Below are positions 17,773-27,409 of a stretch of 64,000 nt of DNA, piece by piece (position 1 is the first letter of the stretch; every line of letters begins with the position of its first letter). A model generated the notes under the pieces. It ran no database searches and was not told the origin of the DNA. It saw nothing but the letters and a program-made list of their open reading frames with translations. The stretch comes from Pseudomonas sp. TH41 (lineage in GTDB: Bacteria; Pseudomonadota; Gammaproteobacteria; Pseudomonadales; Pseudomonadaceae). Where the stretch lies: the NCBI RefSeq assembly GCF_016650695.1, contig NZ_JAEKFH010000003.1, positions 2,872,001-2,936,000 of the forward strand. The letters run 5' to 3'. The position numbers and the translations under genes were made by a program.

Positions 17773-19668
17773 ATGTCCCAGCCGATCCGCATCAAGGACC
17801 ACGAGAAAGACGCCCGTCTGGTGCGTGGCCGCGTCGTGTTCGGGGCTATTGCGGTCGTGACGCTGATCGCCGTGCTGATTGCGCGGTTGTATTTCCTCCA
17901 GGTGATCCAGTACGAGTACCACTCGACCCTGTCGGAAAACAATCGCGTCCATGTGCAGCCGATTCCGCCGACTCGCGGGCTGATCTTCGACCGCAATGGC
18001 GTGGTGGTGGCCGATAACCGGCCCAGCTTCAGCCTGAGCATGACCCGCGAGCGCTCCGGCGACTGGCAGCAAGTGCTCGACGTGATTGTGGAAGTGCTGG
18101 AGATGACGCCCGAGGATCGGGTGATCTTTGAGAAACGCATGCGTCAGGGGCGTCGGCCGTTCGAGCCGGTGCCGATCCTGTTCGAGCTGACCGAGGAGCA
18201 GATTGCCCGTATCGCGGTGAACCAGTTCCGTCTGCCGGGTGTGGAAGTGGTCGCGCAGCTGGTTCGTCACTACCCGCAGGGCGCGCATTTTGCGCACTCG
18301 GTGGGTTACATGGGGCGGATCAACGAGAAAGAGCTGAAGTCGCTCGATCCGGTGAGTTACAGCGGCACCCATCAAATTGGTAAAACCGGCATTGAGCGCT
18401 TCTACGAGCCCGAGCTGCACGGTCAGGTGGGTTACGAAGAAGTCGAGACCAACGCTCGGGGCCGCGTGTTGCGGGTGCTCAAGCGTACCGATCCGATTCC
18501 CGGCAAGGACATCGTCCTGAGCCTGGACATCAAATTGCAGGAGGCCGCCGAAGCTGCACTCGGTGGGCGTCGTGGCGCCGTGGTAGCGCTGGACCCGAAA
18601 ACCGGCGAAGTGCTGGCGATGGTCAGTCAGCCGAGTTTCGACCCGAACCTGTTCGTCACCGGCATCAGCTTCAAGGCGTATTCCGAACTGCGCGACTCCA
18701 TCGACCGGCCACTGTTCAACCGGGTGCTGCGCGGTCTGTACCCGCCGGGTTCGACCATTAAACCGGCGGTGGCGATTGCCGGCCTGGATTCGGGTGTAGT
18801 CACCGCGTCGACCCGGGTCTTCGATCCCGGCTACTACATGCTGCCCAATTACGATCACAAATATCGCAACTGGAACCGCACCGGCGACGGCTATGTGGAT
18901 CTGGACACGGCGATCATGCGGTCCAACGACACCTACTTCTATGACCTGGCCCACAAGCTGGGGATCGATCGGCTGTCGACCTACCTGGGCAAGTTCGGGA
19001 TCGGCCAGAAGGTTTCCCTGGACATGTTCGAAGAGTCTCCGGGGCTGATGCCGTCCCGGGAGTGGAAGCGTGCAACCCGTCGTCAGGCGTGGTTTCCGGG
19101 CGAGACGCTGATTTTGGGGATCGGCCAGGGCTACATGCAGTCGACTCCGCTGCAACTGGCCCAGGCCACGGCGCTGGTGGCCAACAAAGGGGTGTGGAAC
19201 CGTCCGCACCTGGCAAAGACTGTCGAAGGCGAGAAGCCCAAGGATGAAAATCCGATGCCGGACATCATCCTGCGCGACCCGTCCGACTGGAACAAGGTCA
19301 ATCACGGTATGCAGCAGGTGATGCACGGTGCCCGGGGGACGGCGCGCAAGGCATCGATCGGCGCGCAATACCGGATTGCCGGCAAAAGTGGTACGGCCCA
19401 GGTGGTCGCGATCAAGCAGGGTGAGAAGTACGACCGTTCCAAGGTGCAGGAGCGCCACCGCGACCACGCCTTGTTCGTCGGCTTCGCGCCGGCCGACAAC
19501 CCTCAAATCGTGGTGTCGGTGATGGTCGAGAACGGCGAGTCCGGTTCCGGTGTCGCCGCGCCTGTGGTGCGGCAAGTCATGGACGCCTGGCTCCTGGACC
19601 AGGACGGCCGATTGAAAGCCGAATACGCCAGCCCTATCAGTGCGGAGGCTACGGCCCGTGAAGAGTAA
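17773..19668 (+). CDS. mrdA: Penicillin-binding protein 2 (elongation transpeptidase)
   Basis: 631 residues. N-terminal membrane anchor at about 20-42, a PBP dimer domain, then the transpeptidase with Ser327-Thr-Ile-Lys330, SND (384-386) and KSGT (538-541). It crosslinks new glycan strands in the rod-shape elongasome with RodA, whose gene overlaps its 3' end by 11 bases. Start ATG 17773 gives the family N-terminus MSQPIRIKDHEKD. Confidence 0.95.
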   Translation: MSQPIRIKDHEKDARLVRGRVVFGAIAVVTLIAVLIARLYFLQVIQYEYHSTLSENNRVHVQPIPPTRGLIFDRNGVVVADNRPSFSLSMTRERSGDWQQVLDVIVEVLEMTPEDRVIFEKRMRQGRRPFEPVPILFELTEEQIARIAVNQFRLPGVEVVAQLVRHYPQGAHFAHSVGYMGRINEKELKSLDPVSYSGTHQIGKTGIERFYEPELHGQVGYEEVETNARGRVLRVLKRTDPIPGKDIVLSLDIKLQEAAEAALGGRRGAVVALDPKTGEVLAMVSQPSFDPNLFVTGISFKAYSELRDSIDRPLFNRVLRGLYPPGSTIKPAVAIAGLDSGVVTASTRVFDPGYYMLPNYDHKYRNWNRTGDGYVDLDTAIMRSNDTYFYDLAHKLGIDRLSTYLGKFGIGQKVSLDMFEESPGLMPSREWKRATRRQAWFPGETLILGIGQGYMQSTPLQLAQATALVANKGVWNRPHLAKTVEGEKPKDENPMPDIILRDPSDWNKVNHGMQQVMHGARGTARKASIGAQYRIAGKSGTAQVVAIKQGEKYDRSKVQERHRDHALFVGFAPADNPQIVVSVMVENGESGSGVAAPVVRQVMDAWLLDQDGRLKAEYASPISAEATAREE

Positions 19669-20803
19669 TTTCGATCGCATCCTCTCCAGTGAGGATGTGA
19701 TGCGTCGCCGTGCGACGCTGTTGCAACGCATGCACATCGACGGTCCGTTGCTGATCCTGCTGCTGACCCTCGCCGCCGGCAGCCTGTTCGTGCTGTATTC
19801 GGCCAGCGGCAAGAGCTGGGATCTGCTGGCCAAGCAAGCCACTTCGTTCGGCATCGGCCTGGTGTCGATGGTCGTCATTGCCCAGTTCGAACCGCGTTTC
19901 ATGGCCCGCTGGGTGCCCGTTGGTTATGTGCTCGGCGTGTTGTTGCTGGTGGTGGTGGACGTCATGGGCCACAACGCCATGGGCGCGACGCGCTGGATCA
20001 ACATTCCCGGGGTGATCCGTTTCCAGCCTTCGGAATTCATGAAGATCCTGATGCCGGCGACCATCGCCTGGTATTTGTCCAAGCGTACGTTGCCACCGCA
20101 GCTCAAGCACGTGGGCGTCAGTCTGTTTCTGATCGGTTTGCCCTTCATCCTGATCGTGCGTCAGCCGGACCTCGGCACTTCGCTGCTGATTCTCGCCGGT
20201 GGCGCATTCGTATTGTTCATGGGCGGCCTGCGCTGGCGCTGGATTCTCAGCGTGCTAGCCGCTGCCATACCGGTGGCCGTGGCGATGTGGTTTTTCATCA
20301 TGCACGACTATCAGAAGCAACGAATCCTGACCTTCCTCGACCCTGAAAGCGATCCGCTGGGCACGGGCTGGAACATCATTCAGTCGAAAGCCGCCATCGG
20401 CTCCGGCGGCGTGTTCGGTAAAGGCTGGCTGCTGGGAACCCAGTCGCACCTGGACTTCCTGCCGGAAAGCCACACCGACTTCATTATTGCGGTCCTGGGC
20501 GAAGAATTCGGCCTGGTGGGCATCTGCGCCTTGCTGCTGATTTACCTGTTGTTGATCGGTCGCGGGCTGGTGATTACCGCCCAGGCCCAGACATTGTTTG
20601 GCAAATTGCTGGCTGGCAGCCTGACCATGACGTTTTTTGTTTACGTTTTCGTCAACATCGGTATGGTCAGTGGCCTGTTGCCGGTGGTGGGGGTGCCGTT
20701 GCCGTTCATTAGCTACGGAGGAACTTCGCTGGTAACGCTGCTGTCAGCGTTTGGGGTTTTGATGTCGATCCATACCCATCGTAAGTGGATCGCACAGGTT
20801 TGA
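19658..20803 (+). CDS. rodA: Peptidoglycan glycosyltransferase RodA
   Basis: 381 residues, SEDS family, about ten membrane helices. RQPDLGTSLLIL carries the catalytic Asp, and GSGGVFGKGWLLGTQSHLDFLPESHTDF is a SEDS signature. It polymerises lipid II with PBP2 during elongation. The start is GTG 19658 with GGAGG ten bases before it, overlapping mrdA. Confidence 0.95.
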   Translation: MKSNFDRILSSEDVMRRRATLLQRMHIDGPLLILLLTLAAGSLFVLYSASGKSWDLLAKQATSFGIGLVSMVVIAQFEPRFMARWVPVGYVLGVLLLVVVDVMGHNAMGATRWINIPGVIRFQPSEFMKILMPATIAWYLSKRTLPPQLKHVGVSLFLIGLPFILIVRQPDLGTSLLILAGGAFVLFMGGLRWRWILSVLAAAIPVAVAMWFFIMHDYQKQRILTFLDPESDPLGTGWNIIQSKAAIGSGGVFGKGWLLGTQSHLDFLPESHTDFIIAVLGEEFGLVGICALLLIYLLLIGRGLVITAQAQTLFGKLLAGSLTMTFFVYVFVNIGMVSGLLPVVGVPLPFISYGGTSLVTLLSAFGVLMSIHTHRKWIAQV

Positions 20804-20820
20804 ATAAGGTGAAGATTTCA

Positions 20821-21831
20821 ATGCAAGTAATGCGTGGCTGGGCGACTCGAAATGCGCCGTGGGTCGGCCTGGTAAGCATCCTTGGCACTGCGCAGGAAGC
20901 GTTGGCCGGCGATTACGAAGGCACACCCCAGGTGGCCGAATTCGTCGGTGAAATGACCCGCGACTACGGTTTTGCCGGTGAACAGCTGATGGGCGTGTTC
21001 CGCGAAGCCGAGCGCAAACAGTCGATTCTGGACGCGATCTCGAAACCTGCCGAGCGGGTCAAGCAGTGGAACGAATATCGCCCGATGTTCATCACCGACG
21101 CGCGCATCGCCCGTGGTGTCGACTTCTGGCGTCAGCACGAGGCCGTACTGGCCCGCGCTGAACAGGAATACGGCGTGCCGGCTCAGGTAATCGTCTCGAT
21201 CATCGGCGTTGAGACCTTTTTCGGCCGCAATACCGGCAATTATCGTGTGATCGATGCGTTATCGACCCTTGGTTTCGACTATCCTCCCCGTGCTGATTTC
21301 TTCCGCAAGGAATTGCGCGAGTTCCTGCTGCTGGCGCGCGAGGAACAGGTTGACCCGCTGACCCTCAAAGGTTCCTACGCCGGCGCCATGGGCTTGCCGC
21401 AATTCATGCCAAGCAGTTTCCGGGCTTATGCGGTGGACTTTGACGGTGACGGCCACATTAATATCTGGACCAATCCGGACGATGCCATCGGCAGCGTCGC
21501 CAGTTATTTCAAGCGTCATGGCTGGGTGGCGGGCGAACCGGTGGTCAGCCGCGCCGATGTGCGTGGCGATCAGGTCGATGAAGGGTTGACCGCTGGCATC
21601 GAGCCGACTAAAACCGTCGGGGAGTTGCGAGCCTTGGGCTGGTCGAGTCATGATGCGCTGCGCGATGATATGCCAGTTACGGCTTTCCGTCTGGAAGGCG
21701 ATAATGGCCCCGAATACTGGATGGGCCTGAAGAATTTTTACGCGATCACGCGTTATAACCGCAGTGTGATGTACGCCATGGCGGTCCATCAACTGTCTGA
21801 ACAGCTGGTCCAAGCACGGGGCGTCAAGTAA
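20821..21831 (+). CDS. mltB: Lytic murein transglycosylase B
   Basis: 336 residues, MltB/SltB1 family. An N-terminal signal ends near ALAGDYEG. The catalytic Glu lies in IIGVETFFGRNTGNYRV, and GSYAGAMGLPQFMPSSFR is the family marker. It cleaves glycan strands, leaving anhydro ends. No lipobox Cys is seen, unlike E. coli MltB, so it may be soluble in the periplasm. Synteny PA4001. The last base of its stop is the first of the rlpA start. Confidence 0.93.
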   Translation: MQVMRGWATRNAPWVGLVSILGTAQEALAGDYEGTPQVAEFVGEMTRDYGFAGEQLMGVFREAERKQSILDAISKPAERVKQWNEYRPMFITDARIARGVDFWRQHEAVLARAEQEYGVPAQVIVSIIGVETFFGRNTGNYRVIDALSTLGFDYPPRADFFRKELREFLLLAREEQVDPLTLKGSYAGAMGLPQFMPSSFRAYAVDFDGDGHINIWTNPDDAIGSVASYFKRHGWVAGEPVVSRADVRGDQVDEGLTAGIEPTKTVGELRALGWSSHDALRDDMPVTAFRLEGDNGPEYWMGLKNFYAITRYNRSVMYAMAVHQLSEQLVQARGVK

Positions 21832-22841
21832 TGCGGGCATTGCCTATGAATAAACCCCTGAAGCTGATGGCATTCGCCGTGCTGGCAGTGCTGGTCGCCA
21901 GTTGTTCGACCAGCCGCTCGCCGACGCAGAAGTCTTCCACCGCCGTGCGCTCTGCACCGGGTCTGGACATCAACCGGGCTCACAAGGACGGCGCACCCTG
22001 GTGGGATGTTGACGTCTCGCGCATCCCGGATGCCACGCCGACCCTGCACACCGGTCCTTATAAAGCCAACCCGTACACCGTGCTGGGCAAGACTTACTTC
22101 CCGCTGCAAGACTCCAAGACCTACGTCGCCTCGGGCACGGCGTCCTGGTATGGCACCAAGTTCCACGGTCAGAACACCGCCAATGGCGAGGTGTATGACC
22201 TATACGGCATGAGCGCTGCTCACAAGACCTTGCCACTGCCAAGTTACGTTCGGGTGACCAACCTGGACAACAACAAAAGCGTGATCCTGCGGGTCAACGA
22301 CCGTGGGCCGTTCTACTCGGACCGGATCATCGACTTGTCCTATGCCGCCGCCAAAAAGCTCGGTTACGCCGAAATCGGCACCGCCCGGGTCAAGGTCGAG
22401 GGCATCGATCCGCAAGCGTATTGGGCACAAAAAGGCCGTCCGGCGCCTTTGATGCTCAACGAGCCGCAAGTCGCGCAGAATAGCGCCCCGATGATTACGG
22501 CTTCGGCCGGCAAGATCGAACAATGGACTCCACCGCCGCAGCAACACGCCGCGGCCGTAGTACCGGTGCAGATCGATGCCAAGAAAAACGCTTCGGTACC
22601 AGCCTCTGGCCAGTATCTGCAGGTGGGCGCGTTCGCCAACCCGGACGCTGCAGAACTCCTGAGATCGAAGCTCAGCGGGATGGTGAGCGCTCCGGTGTTC
22701 ATCAGCTCGATCGTGCGCAATCAACAGACCCTGCATCGGGTGCGCCTGGGACCGATCGGTTCTCAGGGTGAAATCCAGCAGGTGCAGAACAGCGTGCGAA
22801 TGGCCAATCTCGGTTCGCCGAGCCTGGTCACCGCCGAGTAA
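21831..22841 (+). CDS. rlpA: Septal ring lytic transglycosylase RlpA
   Basis: 336 residues. Lipobox VASC with Cys25, a double-psi beta-barrel (about 100-195) with GTASWYGTKFHG and VNDRGPFYSDRIIDLS, and a C-terminal SPOR domain (about 260-335) that binds denuded glycan at the septum. In P. aeruginosa RlpA cuts naked glycans. A second in-frame ATG at 21846 would shorten the signal by five residues. TAATG overlap couples it to mltB. Confidence 0.94.
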   Translation: MRALPMNKPLKLMAFAVLAVLVASCSTSRSPTQKSSTAVRSAPGLDINRAHKDGAPWWDVDVSRIPDATPTLHTGPYKANPYTVLGKTYFPLQDSKTYVASGTASWYGTKFHGQNTANGEVYDLYGMSAAHKTLPLPSYVRVTNLDNNKSVILRVNDRGPFYSDRIIDLSYAAAKKLGYAEIGTARVKVEGIDPQAYWAQKGRPAPLMLNEPQVAQNSAPMITASAGKIEQWTPPPQQHAAAVVPVQIDAKKNASVPASGQYLQVGAFANPDAAELLRSKLSGMVSAPVFISSIVRNQQTLHRVRLGPIGSQGEIQQVQNSVRMANLGSPSLVTAE

Positions 22842-23022
22842 AACGTAGTACTTGATTGACGGTTCGCTTGCAGTTTGGGGGGTGAACCGGGTTGTTGGCT
22901 CGTTGAAGAACAAAAGCCCGGCAAGGGTTCTGAGTGAACAACTGAACACGCGACAGCTCGTTAGAAAGCTGTCTGATTAGTTTTGCCCCTGGGCAGTTTC
23001 CATTAGCGATTTCGAGAGACGG

Positions 23023-24180
23023 ATGAACATCACCACCTTTGCCAAACGCCTGTTCCTGTTAGTCCCGCTGCTCCTCTCACCCGCCGCGTTCGCGGTCGAG
23101 ATGATGCCGTCGCCACCACAACTGGCCGCCAAGGCCTACGTGCTCATGGATGCCAGCAGCGGCAACGTGCTGGTTGAAAACAACGGTGACCAGCGTCTGC
23201 CTCCGGCCAGCCTGACCAAGCTGATGACCGCGTACATCGCGACCCTGGAAATCCGTCGTGGCCAGATCGGCGAAAACGACCCGGTCACCGTCAGCGAAAA
23301 CGCCTGGCGCACCGGCGGTTCGCGGATGTTCATCAAGGTTGGCTCGCAAGTCACTGTCAGCGACTTGCTGCACGGCATCATCATTCAGTCGGGTAACGAC
23401 GCCAGTGTTGCGCTCTCCGAGCACATCGCCGGCAGCGAAGACGCGTTCGCCGACCTGATGAACAAAACCGTGGCCGACCTGGGCATGACCAACACCCACT
23501 TCATGAACCCGACCGGTCTGCCAAACCCTGAGCACTACTCGTCGGCTCACGACATGGCAGTGCTGGCTCGCGCGATCATTCACGAAGACCCGGCTCACTA
23601 CGCGATCTACTCGCAGAAAGAGTTCTTCTGGAACGGCATCAAGCAACCTAACCGCAACCTGCTGCTGTGGCGCGACAAGACCGTTGATGGTCTGAAAACC
23701 GGCCACACCGACGAAGCCGGCTACTGCATGGTGTCTTCGGCCGTGCGTGATGGCATGCGCCTGATCGCCGTGGTGTTCGGCACCAACAGCGAAGTGGCTC
23801 GCGCCTCCGAAACCCAGAAGCTGCTGACTTACGGTTTCCGCTTCTTCGAAACCCAGACCTTCTATCAGAAAGGCGCCGAGCTGGCTCAGGCCCCTGTCTG
23901 GAAAGGCACCACCAATCAAGTCAAGGCCGGCCTGGCTGAAGACCTGACCATGACCTTGCCAAAAGGCCAGCTGAAAAAGCTTGCTGCCAGCATGACCATG
24001 AACCCGCAACTGGTTGCGCCAATCGCCAAGGGCGACGTGATCGGTAAAGTCGAAGTGAAACTGGACGACAAGGTGGTGCACAGCGCTGACCTCATCGCCC
24101 TGGACGCTGTCGAGGAGGGTGGTATCTTCCGCCGCATGTGGGATAGCATCCGTCTATTCTTCTACGGCTTGTTCAACTGA
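23023..24180 (+). CDS. dacC: D-Ala-D-Ala carboxypeptidase (PBP5/6)
   Basis: 385 residues. Signal peptide ending AAFA, then the serine carboxypeptidase with SLTK (63-66), SGN (123-125) and KTG (225-227), a C-terminal beta domain and an amphipathic anchor (MWDSIRLFFYGLF). It trims the terminal D-Ala from pentapeptides. The 181-bp gap before it holds no feature I recognise. Confidence 0.95.
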   Translation: MNITTFAKRLFLLVPLLLSPAAFAVEMMPSPPQLAAKAYVLMDASSGNVLVENNGDQRLPPASLTKLMTAYIATLEIRRGQIGENDPVTVSENAWRTGGSRMFIKVGSQVTVSDLLHGIIIQSGNDASVALSEHIAGSEDAFADLMNKTVADLGMTNTHFMNPTGLPNPEHYSSAHDMAVLARAIIHEDPAHYAIYSQKEFFWNGIKQPNRNLLLWRDKTVDGLKTGHTDEAGYCMVSSAVRDGMRLIAVVFGTNSEVARASETQKLLTYGFRFFETQTFYQKGAELAQAPVWKGTTNQVKAGLAEDLTMTLPKGQLKKLAASMTMNPQLVAPIAKGDVIGKVEVKLDDKVVHSADLIALDAVEEGGIFRRMWDSIRLFFYGLFN

Positions 24181-24260
24181 ATTAGTGTGGACTTGCATGG
24201 CCCCGTTCCAGTCCGGAGCGGGGCTATGTTCGTTGCCACGGCTTACGAGGCCGTTACGCC

Positions 24261-24536
24261 ATGACAGATACCGAAGTAAAGGCGCCAAAGATCGAATTCC
24301 CCTGCGCGGATTACCCTATTAAGGTGATCGGCGATACCGGCGTGGGCTTCAAGGACAAGATCATTGCAATCCTTGAGAAACACGCGACCGTTGACCACAA
24401 CACCCTGGCCGAACGCCAGAGCACCAACGGCAAGTACACGACTATCCAATTGCACATCATCGCCACCGGCCAAGAACAGCTGTACGACATCAACAGCGAA
24501 CTGCGAGCGACCGGTTTCGTGCACATGGTGCTGTGA
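24261..24536 (+). CDS. ybeD: DUF493 (YbeD) family protein
   Basis: 91 residues, small ACT-like fold; [20 protein letters not shown] is the family start. Role unclear; it is regularly found between dacA/C and lipB. It shares an ATG/TGA overlap with lipB (base 24536). Confidence 0.9.
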   Translation: MTDTEVKAPKIEFPCADYPIKVIGDTGVGFKDKIIAILEKHATVDHNTLAERQSTNGKYTTIQLHIIATGQEQLYDINSELRATGFVHMVL

Positions 24537-25183
24537 TGTCTGGCACGCTGGGCTTTCGCGAGCTCGGCCAGATGGCTTACGAGCCGGTCTGGCATGCCAT
24601 GCAGCGCTTCACCAACGAACGCGGCGCTGATGCCGCGGACGAGATATGGCTGGTGGAACACCCACCGGTGTTCACTCAGGGGCAGGCCGGCAAGGCTGAA
24701 CACCTGTTACTCCCGGGGGATATTCCGGTGGTGCAGGTTGATCGCGGTGGTCAGGTGACTTACCACGGTCCAGGCCAATTGGTGGCTTACCTGTTGCTTG
24801 ACGTTCGCAAGCTGGGTTTCGGCGTGCGTGACCTGGTCACCCGCATGGAGCTTTGCCTGATCGAGTTGCTGGCCAGCTATGGCGTTACTGCCGCAGCCAA
24901 GCCGGATGCGCCGGGTGTCTACGTCGACGGGGCGAAAATTGCTTCACTGGGTCTGCGGATCCGCCACGGTTGTTCCTTTCATGGCCTTGCCTTGAACGTG
25001 GATATGGACCTGGAACCGTTTCGACGGATTAATCCCTGCGGCTATGCGGGGCTGGCGATGACCCAGCTGCGCGATCACGCAGGATCGATTGAATTTGCCG
25101 AGGTAAGTGCCCGGCTGCGCGCGCAGCTCGTCAAACACCTCGACTATGCTGAGCAGACGACCCTAACGGGCGGAATCGACTGA
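24536..25183 (+). CDS. lipB: Octanoyl-ACP:protein octanoyltransferase
   Basis: 215 residues. Moves octanoate from ACP to lipoyl domains. [19 protein letters not shown], the active Lys in [10 protein letters not shown] and the thioester Cys in [13 protein letters not shown] are present. The ATG overlaps the ybeD stop, and lipA starts one base after its stop. Confidence 0.95.
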   Translation: MSGTLGFRELGQMAYEPVWHAMQRFTNERGADAADEIWLVEHPPVFTQGQAGKAEHLLLPGDIPVVQVDRGGQVTYHGPGQLVAYLLLDVRKLGFGVRDLVTRMELCLIELLASYGVTAAAKPDAPGVYVDGAKIASLGLRIRHGCSFHGLALNVDMDLEPFRRINPCGYAGLAMTQLRDHAGSIEFAEVSARLRAQLVKHLDYAEQTTLTGGID

Positions 25184-25184
25184 T

Positions 25185-26207
25185 ATGACTACTGATGCAG
25201 TGCAAACCATGATCCCGACGCAGGATGTCACTGAGCGTCCGGCCCCGCGTGCGAAGGTTGAAGCCGGCGTCAAGCTGCGCGGCGCCGAGAAGGTTGCACG
25301 CATCCCGGTGAAGATCATCCCGACCACCGAATTGCCGAAGAAGCCTGACTGGATTCGCGTACGCATCCCGGTTTCCCCGGAAGTCGACCGCATCAAGGCC
25401 CTGTTGCGCAAACACAAGTTGCACAGCGTGTGCGAAGAAGCGTCCTGCCCGAACCTGGGCGAGTGCTTCTCCGGTGGCACCGCGACCTTCATGATCATGG
25501 GCGACATCTGCACCCGTCGTTGCCCGTTCTGCGACGTGGGCCACGGTCGTCCGAAGCCACTGGACGTCAACGAGCCGGAAAGCCTGGCCATCGCCATCGC
25601 CGACCTGAAACTGAAGTATGTAGTGATCACCTCGGTTGACCGCGACGACCTGCGTGACGGCGGTGCCCAGCATTTTGCCGACTGCATCCGCGAGATCCGC
25701 AAGCTGTCGCCGAACGTGCAGCTTGAAACCCTCGTGCCGGATTACCGTGGCCGCATGGACGTCGCGCTGGAAATCACCGCCGCCGAGCCGCCAGATGTGT
25801 TCAACCACAACCTGGAAACCGTGCCGCGCCTGTACAAGGCAGCGCGTCCGGGGTCGGATTACCAGTGGTCGCTGACCCTGCTGCAGCGCTTCAAGCAGAT
25901 GATGCCGCACATTCCGACCAAATCCGGCTTGATGCTGGGTCTGGGCGAGACCGACGAAGAAGTCATCGAAGTCATGAAGCGCATGCGCGAACACGACATC
26001 GACATGCTGACCCTGGGCCAGTACCTGCAACCGTCCCGCAGCCACTTGCCGGTCCAGCGCTTCGTGCACCCGGACACCTTCGCCTGGTTTGCCGAGGAAG
26101 GTTACAAGATGGGCTTCAAGAACGTCGCTTCCGGCCCGCTGGTACGTTCCTCGTACCATGCCGACGAGCAGGCGAAGCTGGTTAAAGCCGAGCTGATGTC
26201 GTCCTGA
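25185..26207 (+). CDS. lipA: Lipoyl synthase
   Basis: 340 residues, radical-SAM enzyme that inserts sulfur at C6 and C8 of octanoyl groups. Auxiliary cluster Cys83, Cys88 and Cys94 and SAM cluster CTRRCPFC (109-116) are complete. It has a longer N-terminus than E. coli LipA. Last gene of its operon, before a strong terminator. Confidence 0.96.
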   Translation: MTTDAVQTMIPTQDVTERPAPRAKVEAGVKLRGAEKVARIPVKIIPTTELPKKPDWIRVRIPVSPEVDRIKALLRKHKLHSVCEEASCPNLGECFSGGTATFMIMGDICTRRCPFCDVGHGRPKPLDVNEPESLAIAIADLKLKYVVITSVDRDDLRDGGAQHFADCIREIRKLSPNVQLETLVPDYRGRMDVALEITAAEPPDVFNHNLETVPRLYKAARPGSDYQWSLTLLQRFKQMMPHIPTKSGLMLGLGETDEEVIEVMKRMREHDIDMLTLGQYLQPSRSHLPVQRFVHPDTFAWFAEEGYKMGFKNVASGPLVRSSYHADEQAKLVKAELMSS

Positions 26208-26216
26208 TCCAAGCCT

Positions 26217-26250
26217 CCCGCAAGGCCTTTGGGCCTTGCGGGCATTTTTT
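26217..26250 (+). terminator. Rho-independent terminator after lipA
   Basis: Stem CCCGCAAGGCC / GGCCTTGCGGG with a four-base loop and TTTTTT at 26245-26250. Textbook form; ends the envelope/lipoate block. Confidence 0.92.
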
Positions 26251-26368
26251 GCCTCGCTGGCGGCAATGACAGTCTTTTCCTGCAACCTGCGGGGCGACTG
26301 ACCCTCTTCTGTTTGTCCCCGTTCCTGACTACTGTGTGCTTGACGCTTTCACGCAGGGAGATTCATGG

Positions 26369-27316
26369 ATGACCGTTCGACCGACCCACACCCTTTGTCC
26401 ACACGTTCCTGTACCGGCCTTGCCGCTGGAAGGACTGATCGGCGTCATTGCGCCCGCCGGTCCCGCTTCGCTGGACACCGATAAAGCCATCGCCTGGATG
26501 CGCGCTCGCGGTTATTCGCTGCGGATTTTCCCCGGCGTGTATAAGCAGGAAGGCTATCTGGCCGGCAGTGACGATGTGCGGCTCAATGACCTGCACGCAG
26601 CGTTCGCCGACAGCGAGGTCGACGCCATCATTTGTCTGCGTGGCGGTTACGGTACGCCACGGTTGCTCGACCGCATTGATTTCGAGTTGCTGCGACGCAA
26701 CGCCAAGCCGTTCATCGGCTACAGCGACATCACGGCGCTGCATGTGGCGATCAGCCGTTATGCGGGTTTCGTAACCTTTCACGGTCCGCTACTGAACGCT
26801 GACCTGCTGGGTGACAAGCAAAAACCAACCGAGTCTTCATTTTTCAACATGCTGCGGGGGCAGGTGAAGGCGGGCAGCGTGCTGACGCACCCGGCGGCCT
26901 ACCCGTTGACCACCATCGAGCCTGGCATCGCTCACGGGCGCTTGCTGGGGGGCAATCTGTCAATGATTGCCACGACCCTGGGCACGCCTTACGAGATTGA
27001 TGCCGAAGGCGTCATTCTGTTTATCGAGGACATCAACGAGCCGCTCTATCGCATCGACCGGTTGCTGACGCATCTGCGCCTGGCAGGGACGTTGGGCAAG
27101 CTGCGTGGGGTTCTGGTGGGGGATGTGGCAGGGGTTGAAACGGCGGCGTTGGAGCGACTGCTCAAGCAAACCTTCGAATCGTTGCGAATTCCGGTGTTGG
27201 CCGGGTGGCGCAGCGGGCATTGCGATCCGAACCTGACGTTGCCGATGGGGGCGTTGGTCAGATTGGATGCGGGGAAAAAAGAGTTGGTGTTGGAGCAGGA
27301 TGTTGTAATCAAGTAA
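26369..27316 (+). CDS. ldcA: LD-carboxypeptidase (S66 family)
   Basis: 315 residues. Removes the terminal D-Ala from murein tetrapeptides in recycling. The nucleophile is Ser119 in IGYSDIT; the Glu (LFIEDINEP) and His (WRSGHCDPN) of the triad are present. Start 26369 follows GGGAG by eight bases; an upstream start at 26336 lacks such a site. Cytoplasmic, no signal peptide. It could belong to another S66 branch (microcin C self-immunity type), but recycling fits the context. Confidence 0.85.
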   Translation: MTVRPTHTLCPHVPVPALPLEGLIGVIAPAGPASLDTDKAIAWMRARGYSLRIFPGVYKQEGYLAGSDDVRLNDLHAAFADSEVDAIICLRGGYGTPRLLDRIDFELLRRNAKPFIGYSDITALHVAISRYAGFVTFHGPLLNADLLGDKQKPTESSFFNMLRGQVKAGSVLTHPAAYPLTTIEPGIAHGRLLGGNLSMIATTLGTPYEIDAEGVILFIEDINEPLYRIDRLLTHLRLAGTLGKLRGVLVGDVAGVETAALERLLKQTFESLRIPVLAGWRSGHCDPNLTLPMGALVRLDAGKKELVLEQDVVIK

Positions 27317-27327
27317 TAGGGTTGACG

Positions 27328-27406
27328 CAAAAAGATCGCAGCCTTCGGCAGCTCCTACAGGGTTTTGTGTGCGCCTGTAGGAGCTGCCGAAGGCTGCGAT
27401 CTTTTG
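27328..27406. repeat. REP doublet at convergent ends of ldcA and sltB3
   Basis: Arms about 27328-27361 and 27374-27406, GATCGCAGCCTTCGGCAGCTCC family; likely two-way terminator. Confidence 0.88.
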
Positions 27407-27409
27407 CTT

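Noticed and set aside
17596..19902. 768-residue minus-strand open frame
   Set aside because: Antisense to mrdA/rodA, His/Arg-rich composition, no motif, no ribosome site.
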